Part shown: piece by piece, positions 15,755 through 26,099 of the stretch | How the letters are laid out: every line of letters begins with the position of its first letter | How positions within the stretch are numbered: the stretch's first letter is position 1 | The notes under the pieces: generated by a model | Seen by the model: the letters and a program-made list of their open reading frames with translations, nothing else | Database searches by the model: none | What the model was told of the DNA's origin: nothing | Origin: Bradyrhizobium sp. 149 | GTDB lineage: Bacteria; Pseudomonadota; Alphaproteobacteria; Rhizobiales; Xanthobacteraceae | DNA length: 64,000 nucleotides | Assembly: GCF_023073915.1 (NCBI RefSeq) | Contig: NZ_JADPKK010000022.1 | Location: 1,922,001 to 1,986,000, forward strand | Direction of reading: 5' to 3' | Made by a program: the position numbers and the translations under genes

Positions 15755-16625
15755 TCCAAGGCACGGTCCAAGTCACGATCCAAGTCACGATCCAAGGCTG
15801 ACACCGGCGCGGGGCGACCTCGCCGCGAAATATCTCGAAGGCAAGGTGCAGGCGGATCGCTTCGTCACGGGCGAGGAGTTCGAGATCGTCGAGGCGATCG
15901 CGCCCGTGCGCGAGCATCCGTCATCGGACGCGATGCTGATGACGCAAGCGCTGCGCGGCGAGCGCGTCACGGTCTACGATCGCAACGGTGAGGGGTGGGC
16001 CTGGGGTCAGCTCAATGGCGACGGATATGTCGGCTGGCTGCCGGATGCTGCGCTCAGGACACCCTCGGCCGCCCCGACCCACATGATCAGCGCGCTACGA
16101 ACCTTTGCCTTCCCCGGCCCCTCGATAAAGCTGCCGCCGGCAGACACGCTGATGATGGGATCGAAGATTGCGGTCGCGCGCGAGGACGGCAGCTTCGCCG
16201 TGACGCGCGACGGACAATATCTGCCCAAGGCCCATCTCGCCCCGCTTGGTCATCGCGAGCCGGATTTCGTCACCGTCGCCGAGCGTTTCGTTGGCACGCC
16301 CTATCTCTGGGGCGGCAAAAGCAGTTTTGGTATCGATTGCTCCGGTCTCGTCCAGGTCTCGCTGACATCGGCGGGCGTCGGCTGCCCACGCGACAGCGAC
16401 ATGCAACAGGCCGGCCTCGGCCGCGCACTGGAGCCGCATGAGTTGGGCAAGCTGCAACGCGGCGATCTCATTTTCTGGAAGGGTCATGTGGCCATCGTCC
16501 GCGATGCCGGCACCATGGTTCACGCCAATGCGCATCACATGACAACGGAGATCGAACCGGTCGAGCCGGCGATCGCCCGGATCAGGACGGCTGGAGGCGA
16601 GGTCGCCGCGATCAAGCGGCTCTGA
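15747..16625 (+). CDS. NlpC/P60 family peptidase with bacterial SH3 domains
   Basis: A 292-residue cysteine peptidase that cleaves gamma-D-Glu-diaminoacyl bonds in peptidoglycan peptides in characterised relatives. Residues ~45-165 contain SH3-like segments (RVTVYDRNGEGWAWGQLNGD, GYVGWLP). The NlpC/P60 domain at ~170-292 shows Cys198 (GIDCSGLVQ), His247 (GHVAIV) and His259 (VHANAHH). No signal peptide is evident. The N-terminus (HGPSHDPSHDPR) is encoded by a small tandem repeat. Overlap with the M17 gene and nearness to yej genes suggest a role in wall-peptide breakdown. Confidence 0.93.
   Translation: MRDPRHGPSHDPSHDPRLTPARGDLAAKYLEGKVQADRFVTGEEFEIVEAIAPVREHPSSDAMLMTQALRGERVTVYDRNGEGWAWGQLNGDGYVGWLPDAALRTPSAAPTHMISALRTFAFPGPSIKLPPADTLMMGSKIAVAREDGSFAVTRDGQYLPKAHLAPLGHREPDFVTVAERFVGTPYLWGGKSSFGIDCSGLVQVSLTSAGVGCPRDSDMQQAGLGRALEPHELGKLQRGDLIFWKGHVAIVRDAGTMVHANAHHMTTEIEPVEPAIARIRTAGGEVAAIKRL
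15753..15798 (+). repeat. Imperfect 12-bp tandem repeat at the start of the NlpC/P60 gene
   Basis: Units related to GATCCAAGTCAC recur three to four times in succession (GATCCAAGGCAC, GGTCCAAGTCAC, GATCCAAGTCAC, GATCCAAGGC). The period is a multiple of three, so copy change would lengthen or shorten the protein N-terminus by four residues without a frameshift. Confidence 0.7.
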
Positions 16626-16631
16626 CGGCGG

Positions 16632-18269
<1,638 letters not shown>

Positions 18270-18273
18270 TGGT

Positions 18274-19455
18274 TTACCTGAACGTCTTGCGCGGATCGAA
18301 GGCGTCGCGCACAGCCTCGCCGATGAAGATCAAGAGCGACAGCATGATCGCGACCGAGAAGAAGCCGGAGAAACCGAGCCAAGGCGCCTGCACGTTGGAC
18401 TTGCCCTGCGACAACAGCTCGCCGAGCGACGGCGAGCCGGGTGGCAGTCCGAAGCCGAGGAAGTCGAGCGCCGTCAGCGTCATCACCGAACTCGATACGA
18501 TGAATGGCAGGAAGGTCATGGTCGCGACCATTGCGTTCGGCAGCAGATGTCTGAACATGATCACGGCGTTCGAAACGCCGAGCGCCCGCGCCGCCTGGAT
18601 GTACTCGAAATTGCGTCCCCGCAGAAATTCCGCGCGCACGAGTCCGACCAACGACACCCAGGAAAACAACAGCAGGATGCCGAGAAGCACGAAGAAGCCC
18701 GGCACCAGCACCGACGACAGGATCAGCAGCAGATAGAGCGATGGGATTGCGGTCCATATCTCGATGAAGCGCTGGAATAACAGGTCGATCCAGCCGCCGA
18801 AATAGCCCTGCACCGCGCCGGCCGCGATGCCGACAATTGATGAGACGATGGTCAGGCAGAGGCCGAACAGCACCGAGATGCGGAAGCCGTAGATCAGCCG
18901 CGCCACCACGTCGCGGCCCTGATCGTCGGTGCCGAGCCAGTTGTATTCGAGATCGCGACAGCTCTTGAGGCCCTTCTTCTCGACGACAGGCTTGCACTGC
19001 GCTTCCGTCAGCATCCAGGTCGGCGGCGACGGTGCTGGCGTCGGCAGATCGAGATTGTGGGTGTCGTAGGAGTAGCGGATCAGCGGCCAGACGATGCTGC
19101 CACCCTTGTCCCTGATCAGCTTCTGCAAATAGGGATCGCGGTAGTCGGCTGCCGTTTCGAAGTCGCCGCCGAAAGTGGTTTCCGAATAAGTGACGACCGA
19201 CGGCCAATAGAGGCGGCCATCATATTTGATCAGGAACGGCCGATCATTGGCGATCAGCTCGGCGAACAGCGACACCACAAACAGGATCAGGAAGATCCAG
19301 AACGACCAGTAGCCGCGCCGGTTCGCCTTGAAATTCTGCCAGCGCCGCCTGTTGAGTGGCGACGGCACGAACGGTTTGCGCGTCATCGGCACGGCATCGC
19401 CGAGTGGCGACTTCGCAGTGGTTTCGATTGGCCTGGTGGGGGCGGTCAGCGTCAT
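18274..19455 (-). CDS. yejE: Peptide ABC transporter permease YejE
   Basis: Inner-membrane permease of ~393 residues in the OppC-like family. An N-terminal cytoplasmic stretch precedes the first helix (YWSFWIFLILFVVSLFAELI). It has the long periplasmic insertion typical of YejE (GGDFETAADYRDPYLQKLI, CRDLEYNWLGTDDQGRDVVA). The permease EAA-like loop is EFLRGRNFEYIQAARALGVS. ATG 19455 shares one base with the yejB stop (TGATG) and follows GGGAGG; an upstream in-frame ATG at 19497 inside yejB is rejected. Confidence 0.93.
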   Translation of the reverse strand: MTLTAPTRPIETTAKSPLGDAVPMTRKPFVPSPLNRRRWQNFKANRRGYWSFWIFLILFVVSLFAELIANDRPFLIKYDGRLYWPSVVTYSETTFGGDFETAADYRDPYLQKLIRDKGGSIVWPLIRYSYDTHNLDLPTPAPSPPTWMLTEAQCKPVVEKKGLKSCRDLEYNWLGTDDQGRDVVARLIYGFRISVLFGLCLTIVSSIVGIAAGAVQGYFGGWIDLLFQRFIEIWTAIPSLYLLLILSSVLVPGFFVLLGILLLFSWVSLVGLVRAEFLRGRNFEYIQAARALGVSNAVIMFRHLLPNAMVATMTFLPFIVSSSVMTLTALDFLGFGLPPGSPSLGELLSQGKSNVQAPWLGFSGFFSVAIMLSLLIFIGEAVRDAFDPRKTFR

Positions 19456-20564
19456 CAGACCTCCCGAGCCTCGAAATCGATCCGCGGATCGATCCACATA
19501 TAGGTCAGGTCAGAGATGAGGTTGATCACGAGGCCAACGAGCGAAAAGATGAAGAGCGTGCCGAACACCACGGGGTAGTCGCGGTTGAGGACGCTCTCGA
19601 AACTGAGCAGACCCAGCCCGTCCAGCGAGAAGATGGTCTCGATCAGAAGCGAGCCCGAGAAGAAGGCGTGAATGAAGGTGCTGGGAAAGCCGGCGATGAC
19701 GATCAGCATCGCGTTGCGGAAGACGTGACCATAGAGCACCCGGTTCTCGCTGCAGCCCTTCGCGCGCGCAGTCATCACATATTGCTTGCGGATCTCGTCC
19801 AGGAACGAGTTCTTGGTCAGGAACGTCATGGTGGTGAACGCACCGAGCCCCATGGCGATCAGCGGCAGCGTCAAATGCCAGAAGTAATCGATGATCTTCC
19901 AGTACCAGGGAAATTGCGACCAGCCGTCTGAGGTCAGTCCGCGCAGCGGGAACCAGTTGAAGAACGATCCCCCGGCAAACAGGATGATCAGGAGGATCGC
20001 GAACAGGAAACCGGGAATGGCGTAGCCGAGCACGAGCACGCTCGACGTCCAGGTGTCGAAGCGCGTTCCGTCCCTGACCGCCTTGCGGATGCCGAGCGGA
20101 ATCGAGATCAAATAGGTCAGCAGCGTCAGCCAGATGCCGAGCGAGATCGAGACCGGCAGCTTTTCCTTGACGAGCTGCAATACGCTGACGTCGCGAAAAT
20201 AGCTCTTGCCGAAATCGAAGCGGGCGAAGTTCCACACCATCAGCGCGAAGCGCTCCGGGGCCGGCTTGTCGAAGCCGAACTGCACTTCCAGCTTTTTGAT
20301 GAAATCGGGATCGAGGCCTTGCGCGCCACGATATTTCGAGTTGATGGCGTCACCGCCGGCCCCCAACTGCCCCGGGGCGCGCTGCGCGAAGTCGCTGCCG
20401 CCCGAAATGCGCGAGGTACCGCCGGTGTCGGCGCCCGAGAGCTGCGCGATCACGCGCTCGACCGGGCCACCCGGCGCGAACTGCACGACGATGAAGGAAA
20501 CGAAGAGGATCCCGAGCAAGGTAGGGATCATCAGCAGGATGCGGCGGGCGATATAGGCGCTCAT
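19455..20564 (-). CDS. yejB: Peptide ABC transporter permease YejB
   Basis: A 369-residue OppB-like permease: MSAYIARRILLMIPTLLGIL at the N-terminus, the long YejB-specific periplasmic insertion (IAQLSGADTGGTSRISGGSD), and the EAA-like loop EIRKQYVMTARAKGCSENRV. Later helices include LIVIAGFPSTFIHAFFSGSL. It pairs with YejE to form the channel. It starts 3 bp after the stop of the preceding binding-protein gene. Confidence 0.93.
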   Translation of the reverse strand: MSAYIARRILLMIPTLLGILFVSFIVVQFAPGGPVERVIAQLSGADTGGTSRISGGSDFAQRAPGQLGAGGDAINSKYRGAQGLDPDFIKKLEVQFGFDKPAPERFALMVWNFARFDFGKSYFRDVSVLQLVKEKLPVSISLGIWLTLLTYLISIPLGIRKAVRDGTRFDTWTSSVLVLGYAIPGFLFAILLIILFAGGSFFNWFPLRGLTSDGWSQFPWYWKIIDYFWHLTLPLIAMGLGAFTTMTFLTKNSFLDEIRKQYVMTARAKGCSENRVLYGHVFRNAMLIVIAGFPSTFIHAFFSGSLLIETIFSLDGLGLLSFESVLNRDYPVVFGTLFIFSLVGLVINLISDLTYMWIDPRIDFEAREV

Positions 20565-20566
20565 GG

Positions 20567-22441
20567 CTATTTCGCCTGCTCCAGCTTGGCGGCCTTGCCG
20601 CCATCATACCACCAGATATCGGGAGCGCCGACGCCGTTGGCATAACGCGGCAGCTTCTGCGGATGGCCGAATTGGTCCCAATAAGCAAGCCGGTGCGTCT
20701 TGTTATACCATTGCGGCACCCAATAGCGGCCGGCGCGGAACAGGCGATCGAAGGCGCGGCAGGCCACGGTCAATTCCTCGCGACTGTCGGCCGCCATGAT
20801 CTTCTCGATCACGGCGTCGATGGCCGGGCTGGCGATGCCCGCCAGATTGTATGAGCCTTTGGTTGCGGCGACCTGCGACGAGAAGAATGCGCGCATGGCA
20901 TCGCCCGGCGTTGCCGACATGCTGAAGCGTTGGATCGTCATGTCGAAATCGAAATCTTCCTGGCGCGCCTTGTGTTGCACGGCATCGACGAGGCGCACAC
21001 TCGCTTCGATGCCGAGCGTCGCAAGGTTTTTGATGTAGGGCGCATGGTGCGGCTGGAACGAAGGCTCGTCCAACAGGAACTCGATCCTGAACACGTCTCC
21101 GTTCGGCAGCACCCGTTTGCCGTCCTTGATAGGCAGGCCGGCCTCGCTGAGCAGTTGCTGCGCCTTGCGCAACAGGCTGCGGTCTTGCCCGGAGCCGTCC
21201 GAGACCGGCGGCGTGAACGGCGCGGCAAAGACTTCATCCGGAACCTGACCGCGGAACGGCTCCAGCAGCTTCAGCTCGTCCGGCGAAGGAGGCCCGTCGC
21301 TCGCCATCAGGTCGGAGTTCTGAAATGGTGACACGGTACGGGCATAGGCGCCGTACATGATGGTCTTGTTGGTCCATTCGAAGTCGAAGACATTGATCAG
21401 GGCCTCGCGGACGCGAGGATCCCTGAACTTGTCGCGCCGCGTGTTGATGAACCATCCTTGCGCGCCGGACGGCGTGTCGTCGGGCACGACCTCCATCTTG
21501 ACGCGACCGTCCTTCACGGCGGGAAAATCGTAACGCGTCGCCCAAAGGCGGGAGGTGAACTCCTCGCGGTAGAGATAGTTCTTGCCGGTAAAACCTTCGA
21601 AGGCGACATCGCGGTCGCGGTAGAATTCGTAGCGCACGACGTCGAAATTGTAGCTGCCGCGGCAAGGCGCCAGGTCGGCAGCCCACCAGTCCTTGACGCG
21701 CTCATACTCGATGTAGCGGTTGACCTCGAACTTGCCGACCTTGTAGGGCCCTGACCCCAGCGGGACCTCCAGCGACGTTTCGTCGAACGGACGAGACGCA
21801 TAGTAGGCCTTCGAGAAAATCGGCAGTCCCGCGACATAGAGTGGCACGTCGCGCGCACGTCCCTTGGCAAAGGTGACGACGAGCGTCGCGTCGTCGATCG
21901 CTTCCGCGCTGACCATGTCGCGCATCTGCACGATGATCAACGGATGGCCCTTGGTCTTCAGCGACGTCAGCGAGAACGCCGCATCGTGAGCGGTGAGCCT
22001 GGTGCCGTCGTGGAATTTCGCCTCGGGCCGCATCGTGAAGCGATAAACCAGCCTGTCCGGCGATATCCGCACGGATTTGGCGGCAAGCCCGTACATCGCG
22101 TCCGGCTCATCGCTTGCTCGTACCATTAGCGGCGAAAACGTCATGTCCACGCCTTGCGCGCCGTCGCCCTTCAGGATGAAGGCGTTGAGCGAGTTGAAGG
22201 TCTGATAGGACTGATTGTACGCGCGCACCGACGGAATCAGCGAGAATGTCCCACCCTTCGGCGCATCCAGATTGACGTAGTCGAAATGGTGGAAGTCGGC
22301 GGGATATTTAAGGTCGCCGAATGCAGACATGCCGTGAGCCTCGGCGGACATCTCGGACGCTGTCGCGCTCCGGAGCCAGGCGGCGCTGAACGCGCCGCCT
22401 GCACCCAAGGCCAGCACGTGCCGGCGTGAAAGCTGCGCCAT
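20567..22441 (-). CDS. Peptide-binding protein of the Yej transporter (YejA-like, copy 2)
   Basis: Periplasmic SBP family 5 protein of ~624 residues. A twin-arginine signal is visible (SRRHVLALGAGGAFSAA). The mature protein opens with HGMSAFGDLKYPADFHHFDY and VNLDAPKGGTFSLIP, the YejA-type N-terminus, and ends with PDIWWYDGGKAAKLEQAK. It resembles the neighbouring copy 1 throughout (DFxxFDYVNxDAPKGG, PLGSGPYKV, IWWYD). ATG 22441 is preferred: AAGGG lies 10 bases before it and it begins the Tat signal. GTG 22459, overlapping the previous stop, is the alternative. It binds oligopeptides or muropeptides. Confidence 0.9.
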   Translation of the reverse strand: MAQLSRRHVLALGAGGAFSAAWLRSATASEMSAEAHGMSAFGDLKYPADFHHFDYVNLDAPKGGTFSLIPSVRAYNQSYQTFNSLNAFILKGDGAQGVDMTFSPLMVRASDEPDAMYGLAAKSVRISPDRLVYRFTMRPEAKFHDGTRLTAHDAAFSLTSLKTKGHPLIIVQMRDMVSAEAIDDATLVVTFAKGRARDVPLYVAGLPIFSKAYYASRPFDETSLEVPLGSGPYKVGKFEVNRYIEYERVKDWWAADLAPCRGSYNFDVVRYEFYRDRDVAFEGFTGKNYLYREEFTSRLWATRYDFPAVKDGRVKMEVVPDDTPSGAQGWFINTRRDKFRDPRVREALINVFDFEWTNKTIMYGAYARTVSPFQNSDLMASDGPPSPDELKLLEPFRGQVPDEVFAAPFTPPVSDGSGQDRSLLRKAQQLLSEAGLPIKDGKRVLPNGDVFRIEFLLDEPSFQPHHAPYIKNLATLGIEASVRLVDAVQHKARQEDFDFDMTIQRFSMSATPGDAMRAFFSSQVAATKGSYNLAGIASPAIDAVIEKIMAADSREELTVACRAFDRLFRAGRYWVPQWYNKTHRLAYWDQFGHPQKLPRYANGVGAPDIWWYDGGKAAKLEQAK

Positions 22442-22455
22442 GCGAGAAATGCCCT

Positions 22456-24354
22456 TCACGATTTCTTTGCGATCCGCGCCGCCTTGTCTGCGTCATACCA
22501 CCAGATGAACGGGAAGCCGGATTGACCGTATTTGGGCAACTCCGCCGGCCGGCCGAAGCGGTCCCAACGCGCGGTGCGTACCTTCGTATAGGTCCACTGC
22601 GGCACGACGTAATGATTCCACAGCAGCACGCGGTCGAGCGCCTTGGTTGCCGCGACGAGATCGTCGCGACCCTTGGCGTAGATCACCCGCTCGATCAGCT
22701 TGTCGACCGCCGGGTTCTTGATGCCGGCAATGTTGCGCGAACCGGCGATGTCGGCCGTCTTCGACGACCAGAACTCGCGCTGCTCATTCCCCGGCGACTG
22801 CGACTCGCCCCAGGAGTTGGTGACGATGTCGAAGTCCCACTCGCGAGTCCTGTTCTCGTATTGGGTCGGATCGACCGTCCGCACGCTGACGGCAATACCG
22901 AGCCGTTCCAGCGACGGCTTGTAGAACAGCGTGATCCGCTCGAAGCTCGGATCCGAGTTCAGCAATTCGAGCGAGAACTGGGCGCCGGTCTTGACGTCGA
23001 TCAGCTTGCGGTCGCGCACCTCGTAGCCGGCTTCCTTGAACAACCGCAGCGCCTCGCGCAGATTATCGCGCACGGCTTCCGGACTGCCGCCGACCGGATT
23101 GGTGTAGGCCGCCGTGAAGACTTCGGGCGGGACTTCGGCGCGGACGGTCTCGAGGACCTCGAGCTCCTTGCCCTGCGGCAACCCGGTCGCCATCAGCTCG
23201 TCGATGCCGTCGAAATAGCTACTGACGCGTTTGTACTGACCGTAGAAGATCTGCTTGTTCATCTCCTCGAAGTCGAACGCGTAGTTGAGCGCACGACGCA
23301 CGCGGGGATCGCTGAACTTGCCGCGGCGCAGGTTCGGCACGAAGGCCTGCATGACGCCCGAGCTGCGATTGGCAAACTCCTCGAGGAGGACGCGCTTTTC
23401 GGTCACCGCCGGGAAATCGTAGGCAGTCGCCCAGTTCTTCGCGCTGTTCTCAGTGCGCCAATCGACCTGATCGGCCTTGAAAGCCTCGATCGCGACGGTC
23501 GCGTCGCGGAAGTACTCGTAGCGCAGCTCGTCGAAATTATTGCGGCCCACATTGGCGGGGAGGTCGCGTCCCCAATAATCCTTGACGCGCTCCAGCACGA
23601 TCGACCGTCCGGCAACGAATTCCTTGACCCTGTAGGGGCCCGAACCCAGCGGCACTTCGAGCGTGGTGGCGGAGACATCGCGCTTGCGGCCCTGTGCGTC
23701 CGTCCCCTCCCACCAATGCTTCGGCAGGACCGTGAGTTGGCCTACGATCTGCGGCAGTTCGCGATTGCCCGGTGCGTCGAACACGAACTTTACCTCGCGC
23801 TCGCCGACCTTCTCGGCCTTCAGCACATGGCTGTAATAGGCCGAGTACATCGGGTGGTGCTTCTTGAAGGAATCGAGCGAGAAGATCACGTCGTCCGCGG
23901 TGACTGGCTTGCCGTCGTGCCATTTGGCGTCGGAGCGCAGACGATAGGTGACGAAGGAGAAATCGTCGGGATGGCTGACGGCCTCGGCCAGTGCGCCGTA
24001 TTCGGTCGAGACTTCGTCGAGCGCAGCTGTCAGGAGCGATTCATAGATGAATGCCACGGCGCCGGCGACCTGCCCCTTCACACCGGAGACGACGATGTTG
24101 AAATTGTCGAAGGTGCCGACCGCGATCTGGCGCGCGACGCCGCCTTTGGGCGCATCCGGATTGACGTAGTCGAAGCGCTTGAAGTCCGCGGGATACTTGA
24201 CCTGTCCGAACAGCGACAGAGCGTGGCGCCAGGGGAGCGCGCCGGCAGATTGCGCATGCGCTGCGCCGGCAGGAAGGCCCCCTACGGAACCAAGGGCGGG
24301 GAGCGCCGCGGCAGCGGTACCAGTGAGCAGGAGATCGCGTCGGGTAAGGGCCAA
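22456..24354 (-). CDS. Peptide-binding protein of the Yej transporter (YejA-like, copy 1)
   Basis: A 632-residue SBP family 5 protein, first gene of the yej operon. A twin-arginine signal (LTRRDLLLTGTAAAALPALG) is followed by the mature start QSAGALPWRHALSLFGQVKY, then PADFKRFDYVNPDAPKGG. The start is TTG 24354, after AGGA at a fitting distance; no ATG is available in frame. Two successive binding proteins ahead of one permease pair suggest two substrate ranges. A small AAGGAG/CTCCTT hairpin lies just upstream (about 24378-24393) and could sequester a ribosome-site-like sequence. Confidence 0.92.
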   Translation of the reverse strand: MALTRRDLLLTGTAAAALPALGSVGGLPAGAAHAQSAGALPWRHALSLFGQVKYPADFKRFDYVNPDAPKGGVARQIAVGTFDNFNIVVSGVKGQVAGAVAFIYESLLTAALDEVSTEYGALAEAVSHPDDFSFVTYRLRSDAKWHDGKPVTADDVIFSLDSFKKHHPMYSAYYSHVLKAEKVGEREVKFVFDAPGNRELPQIVGQLTVLPKHWWEGTDAQGRKRDVSATTLEVPLGSGPYRVKEFVAGRSIVLERVKDYWGRDLPANVGRNNFDELRYEYFRDATVAIEAFKADQVDWRTENSAKNWATAYDFPAVTEKRVLLEEFANRSSGVMQAFVPNLRRGKFSDPRVRRALNYAFDFEEMNKQIFYGQYKRVSSYFDGIDELMATGLPQGKELEVLETVRAEVPPEVFTAAYTNPVGGSPEAVRDNLREALRLFKEAGYEVRDRKLIDVKTGAQFSLELLNSDPSFERITLFYKPSLERLGIAVSVRTVDPTQYENRTREWDFDIVTNSWGESQSPGNEQREFWSSKTADIAGSRNIAGIKNPAVDKLIERVIYAKGRDDLVAATKALDRVLLWNHYVVPQWTYTKVRTARWDRFGRPAELPKYGQSGFPFIWWYDADKAARIAKKS

Positions 24355-24510
24355 ATCAACATTCCTGTCTTGAAGGAGGCTACTCCTTTAAGTTCCCAAT
24401 ATAGGCGAGGTTTCGACGGAATATGTTGCTTTTTCCTCATCTTGGAAGGCCGGCCCGCCGATCGCTGCGGCCAAACGCCCCGATAACAACGCCGCGAGGG
24501 CCCGATAAGC

Positions 24511-24538
24511 AAAACGGCCGGGCTTTGAGCCCGGCCGC
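24511..24538 (-). terminator. Rho-independent terminator after cycM
   Basis: CGGCCGGGCT and AGCCCGGCCG form a ten-base perfect stem around TTG; on the minus strand it is followed by TTTTG. It lies 26 bp after the cycM stop. Confidence 0.85.
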
Positions 24539-24563
24539 GTACTGAGATCGATGACGATATGTC

Positions 24564-25118
24564 TTACTTCGCCGCGGTGGGCAGCGGCTTCGGGCTGTCG
24601 GAGAGGCTGTTCAGATACGCGATGACGTCGGCGCGCTCGCTATCCTTCGGGATGCCGGCAAAGCCCATTGCGGTGCCCGGGACAGCCGCCTTGGGATTGG
24701 CGATGAACTTGTTGAGCGCATCGAAATCCCAGGTGCCGCCCTTGGCCTTCATCGCGGCCGAGAAGTTGAAGCCGCCGCGGCCCTGGCCAACATGGTCGCC
24801 AACGACGCCATAAAGATTGGGACCGACACGGTTCGGGCCGCCCTTCTCGAAGGTGTGGCAGGCGCCGCACTTCTTGGCGGCGGAGGCGCCCTTCTCGACC
24901 GAGGCGGTCTGGAGCAGCTTTTCGATCGGCTCGGCAGCCGCGGCGGCAGCGCCGCCTTCCTTGCCGTGGCCGGCGTCTTCCTTCACGGCGATCTCGAAGC
25001 CCGGCTTTTCCGGCATCTTGGGTGAGAACAGCGCACTCGCGGTGAAGCTCGTCACCAGCAGGACGAGACAGGTGCCGAGCACGGCACCGAGAATCTTGTT
25101 CAGTTCGAAAGAGTCCAT
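24564..25118 (-). CDS. cycM: Membrane-anchored cytochrome c CycM
   Basis: Class I c-type cytochrome of 184 residues, the length and layout of B. japonicum CycM, which carries electrons from the bc1 complex to the aa3 oxidase. An uncleaved N-terminal helix (ILGAVLGTCLVLLVTSFTAS, residues 9-28) anchors it in the inner membrane. An Ala/Gly-rich linker leads to the haem site C84-G-A-C87-H88, and Met151 (GTAMGFAG) is the second haem ligand. ATG 25118 begins the anchor (MDSFELNKIL). It diverges from kdsB with ~220 bp between, which must hold both promoters. Confidence 0.95.
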   Translation of the reverse strand: MDSFELNKILGAVLGTCLVLLVTSFTASALFSPKMPEKPGFEIAVKEDAGHGKEGGAAAAAAEPIEKLLQTASVEKGASAAKKCGACHTFEKGGPNRVGPNLYGVVGDHVGQGRGGFNFSAAMKAKGGTWDFDALNKFIANPKAAVPGTAMGFAGIPKDSERADVIAYLNSLSDSPKPLPTAAK

Positions 25119-25337
25119 TTCCGGCCAGGCCCCACACCGCAAGAAGGATCGAGCGGCCCACAGCGGCCGCCACGACGAGCCTCGGAGAATCAAACGTTCC
25201 CTATTGTTTCCCCGAGTTTTGCCATTGAGATATCGGTTTGCCCGGGGTCTGGCAACCCGTATAAGCGAGCGGGCTTCAAGCCCGTCCCCACCGCATTTCC
25301 CGGCGCGGAAAACGCCCCGTTTCCAGGCTCTTGAACG

Positions 25338-26078
25338 ATGATCGATCCCCGCATCCTGGTGCTTATTCCGGCCCGCATGGCCGCCACCCGCCTGCCCGGC
25401 AAGCCGCTCGCCGATATCGCGGGGCAGCCGATGATCGTGCACGTCATGCGCCGTGCCGAAGCCGCCGGGATAGGCCGGGTCGCGGTCGCGACCGACACCG
25501 CAGAGATCGCTTCCGTCGTGACCGCCCATGGCGGCGAGGCCGTGATAACCCGCCCGGAGCACCCCTCCGGCTCCGACCGCATCCACGAGGCCATGCAGAA
25601 GCTCGATCCGGACGGCAAGGCCGAGATCGTGGTCAATCTCCAGGGCGATTTCCCGACGATCACGATCGACAACATCCGCGAGGTGCTGCCGCCGCTGCAA
25701 GACCCCGCCGTGGACATCGCCACGCTGGCCTCGCAGATCCACACCCAAGAAGAGGACCTTGCGCCGAGCGTCGTGAAGGCGATCGGAACCTCGCTCGGTG
25801 GCAGGCGCATGCGCGCGCTTTATTTCACCCGCGCGACCGCGCCGACGGGCGACGGGCCGCGTTACCACCATATCGGCCTCTACGCCTATCGCCGCGCCGC
25901 GCTGGAGCGCTACGTCTCGCTGCCACCCTCGCCGCTGGAATTGCAGGAGAAGCTCGAGCAGCTCCGGGCGCTGGAGGCTGGAATGCGCATCGACTTCACC
26001 ATCGTCGATACCGTGCCCCGCGGGGTCGACACGCCGGCGGACCTGGAAACCGCCCGCAGCATCCTTTCCAAATCCTGA
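25338..26078 (+). CDS. kdsB: 3-deoxy-manno-octulosonate cytidylyltransferase
   Basis: Cytoplasmic enzyme activating Kdo with CTP to CMP-Kdo for lipopolysaccharide inner-core synthesis. At 246 residues it has the normal length. Diagnostic segments are LVLIPARMAATRLPGKPLAD, HPSGSDRIHEA, VNLQGDFPTI, RYHHIGLYAYRRAALERYV and MRIDFTIVDTVPRGVDTPAD. It is followed 21 bp later by pheA, so the two may be co-transcribed. Confidence 0.96.
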   Translation: MIDPRILVLIPARMAATRLPGKPLADIAGQPMIVHVMRRAEAAGIGRVAVATDTAEIASVVTAHGGEAVITRPEHPSGSDRIHEAMQKLDPDGKAEIVVNLQGDFPTITIDNIREVLPPLQDPAVDIATLASQIHTQEEDLAPSVVKAIGTSLGGRRMRALYFTRATAPTGDGPRYHHIGLYAYRRAALERYVSLPPSPLELQEKLEQLRALEAGMRIDFTIVDTVPRGVDTPADLETARSILSKS

Positions 26079-26099
26079 GCCGCTGTTACAAGGCCGAGC

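Noticed and set aside
22426..24486. 686-residue open frame on the plus strand opposite the first yejA gene
   Set aside because: The minus-strand binding protein has a Tat signal and full family similarity; the antisense product has no domain.
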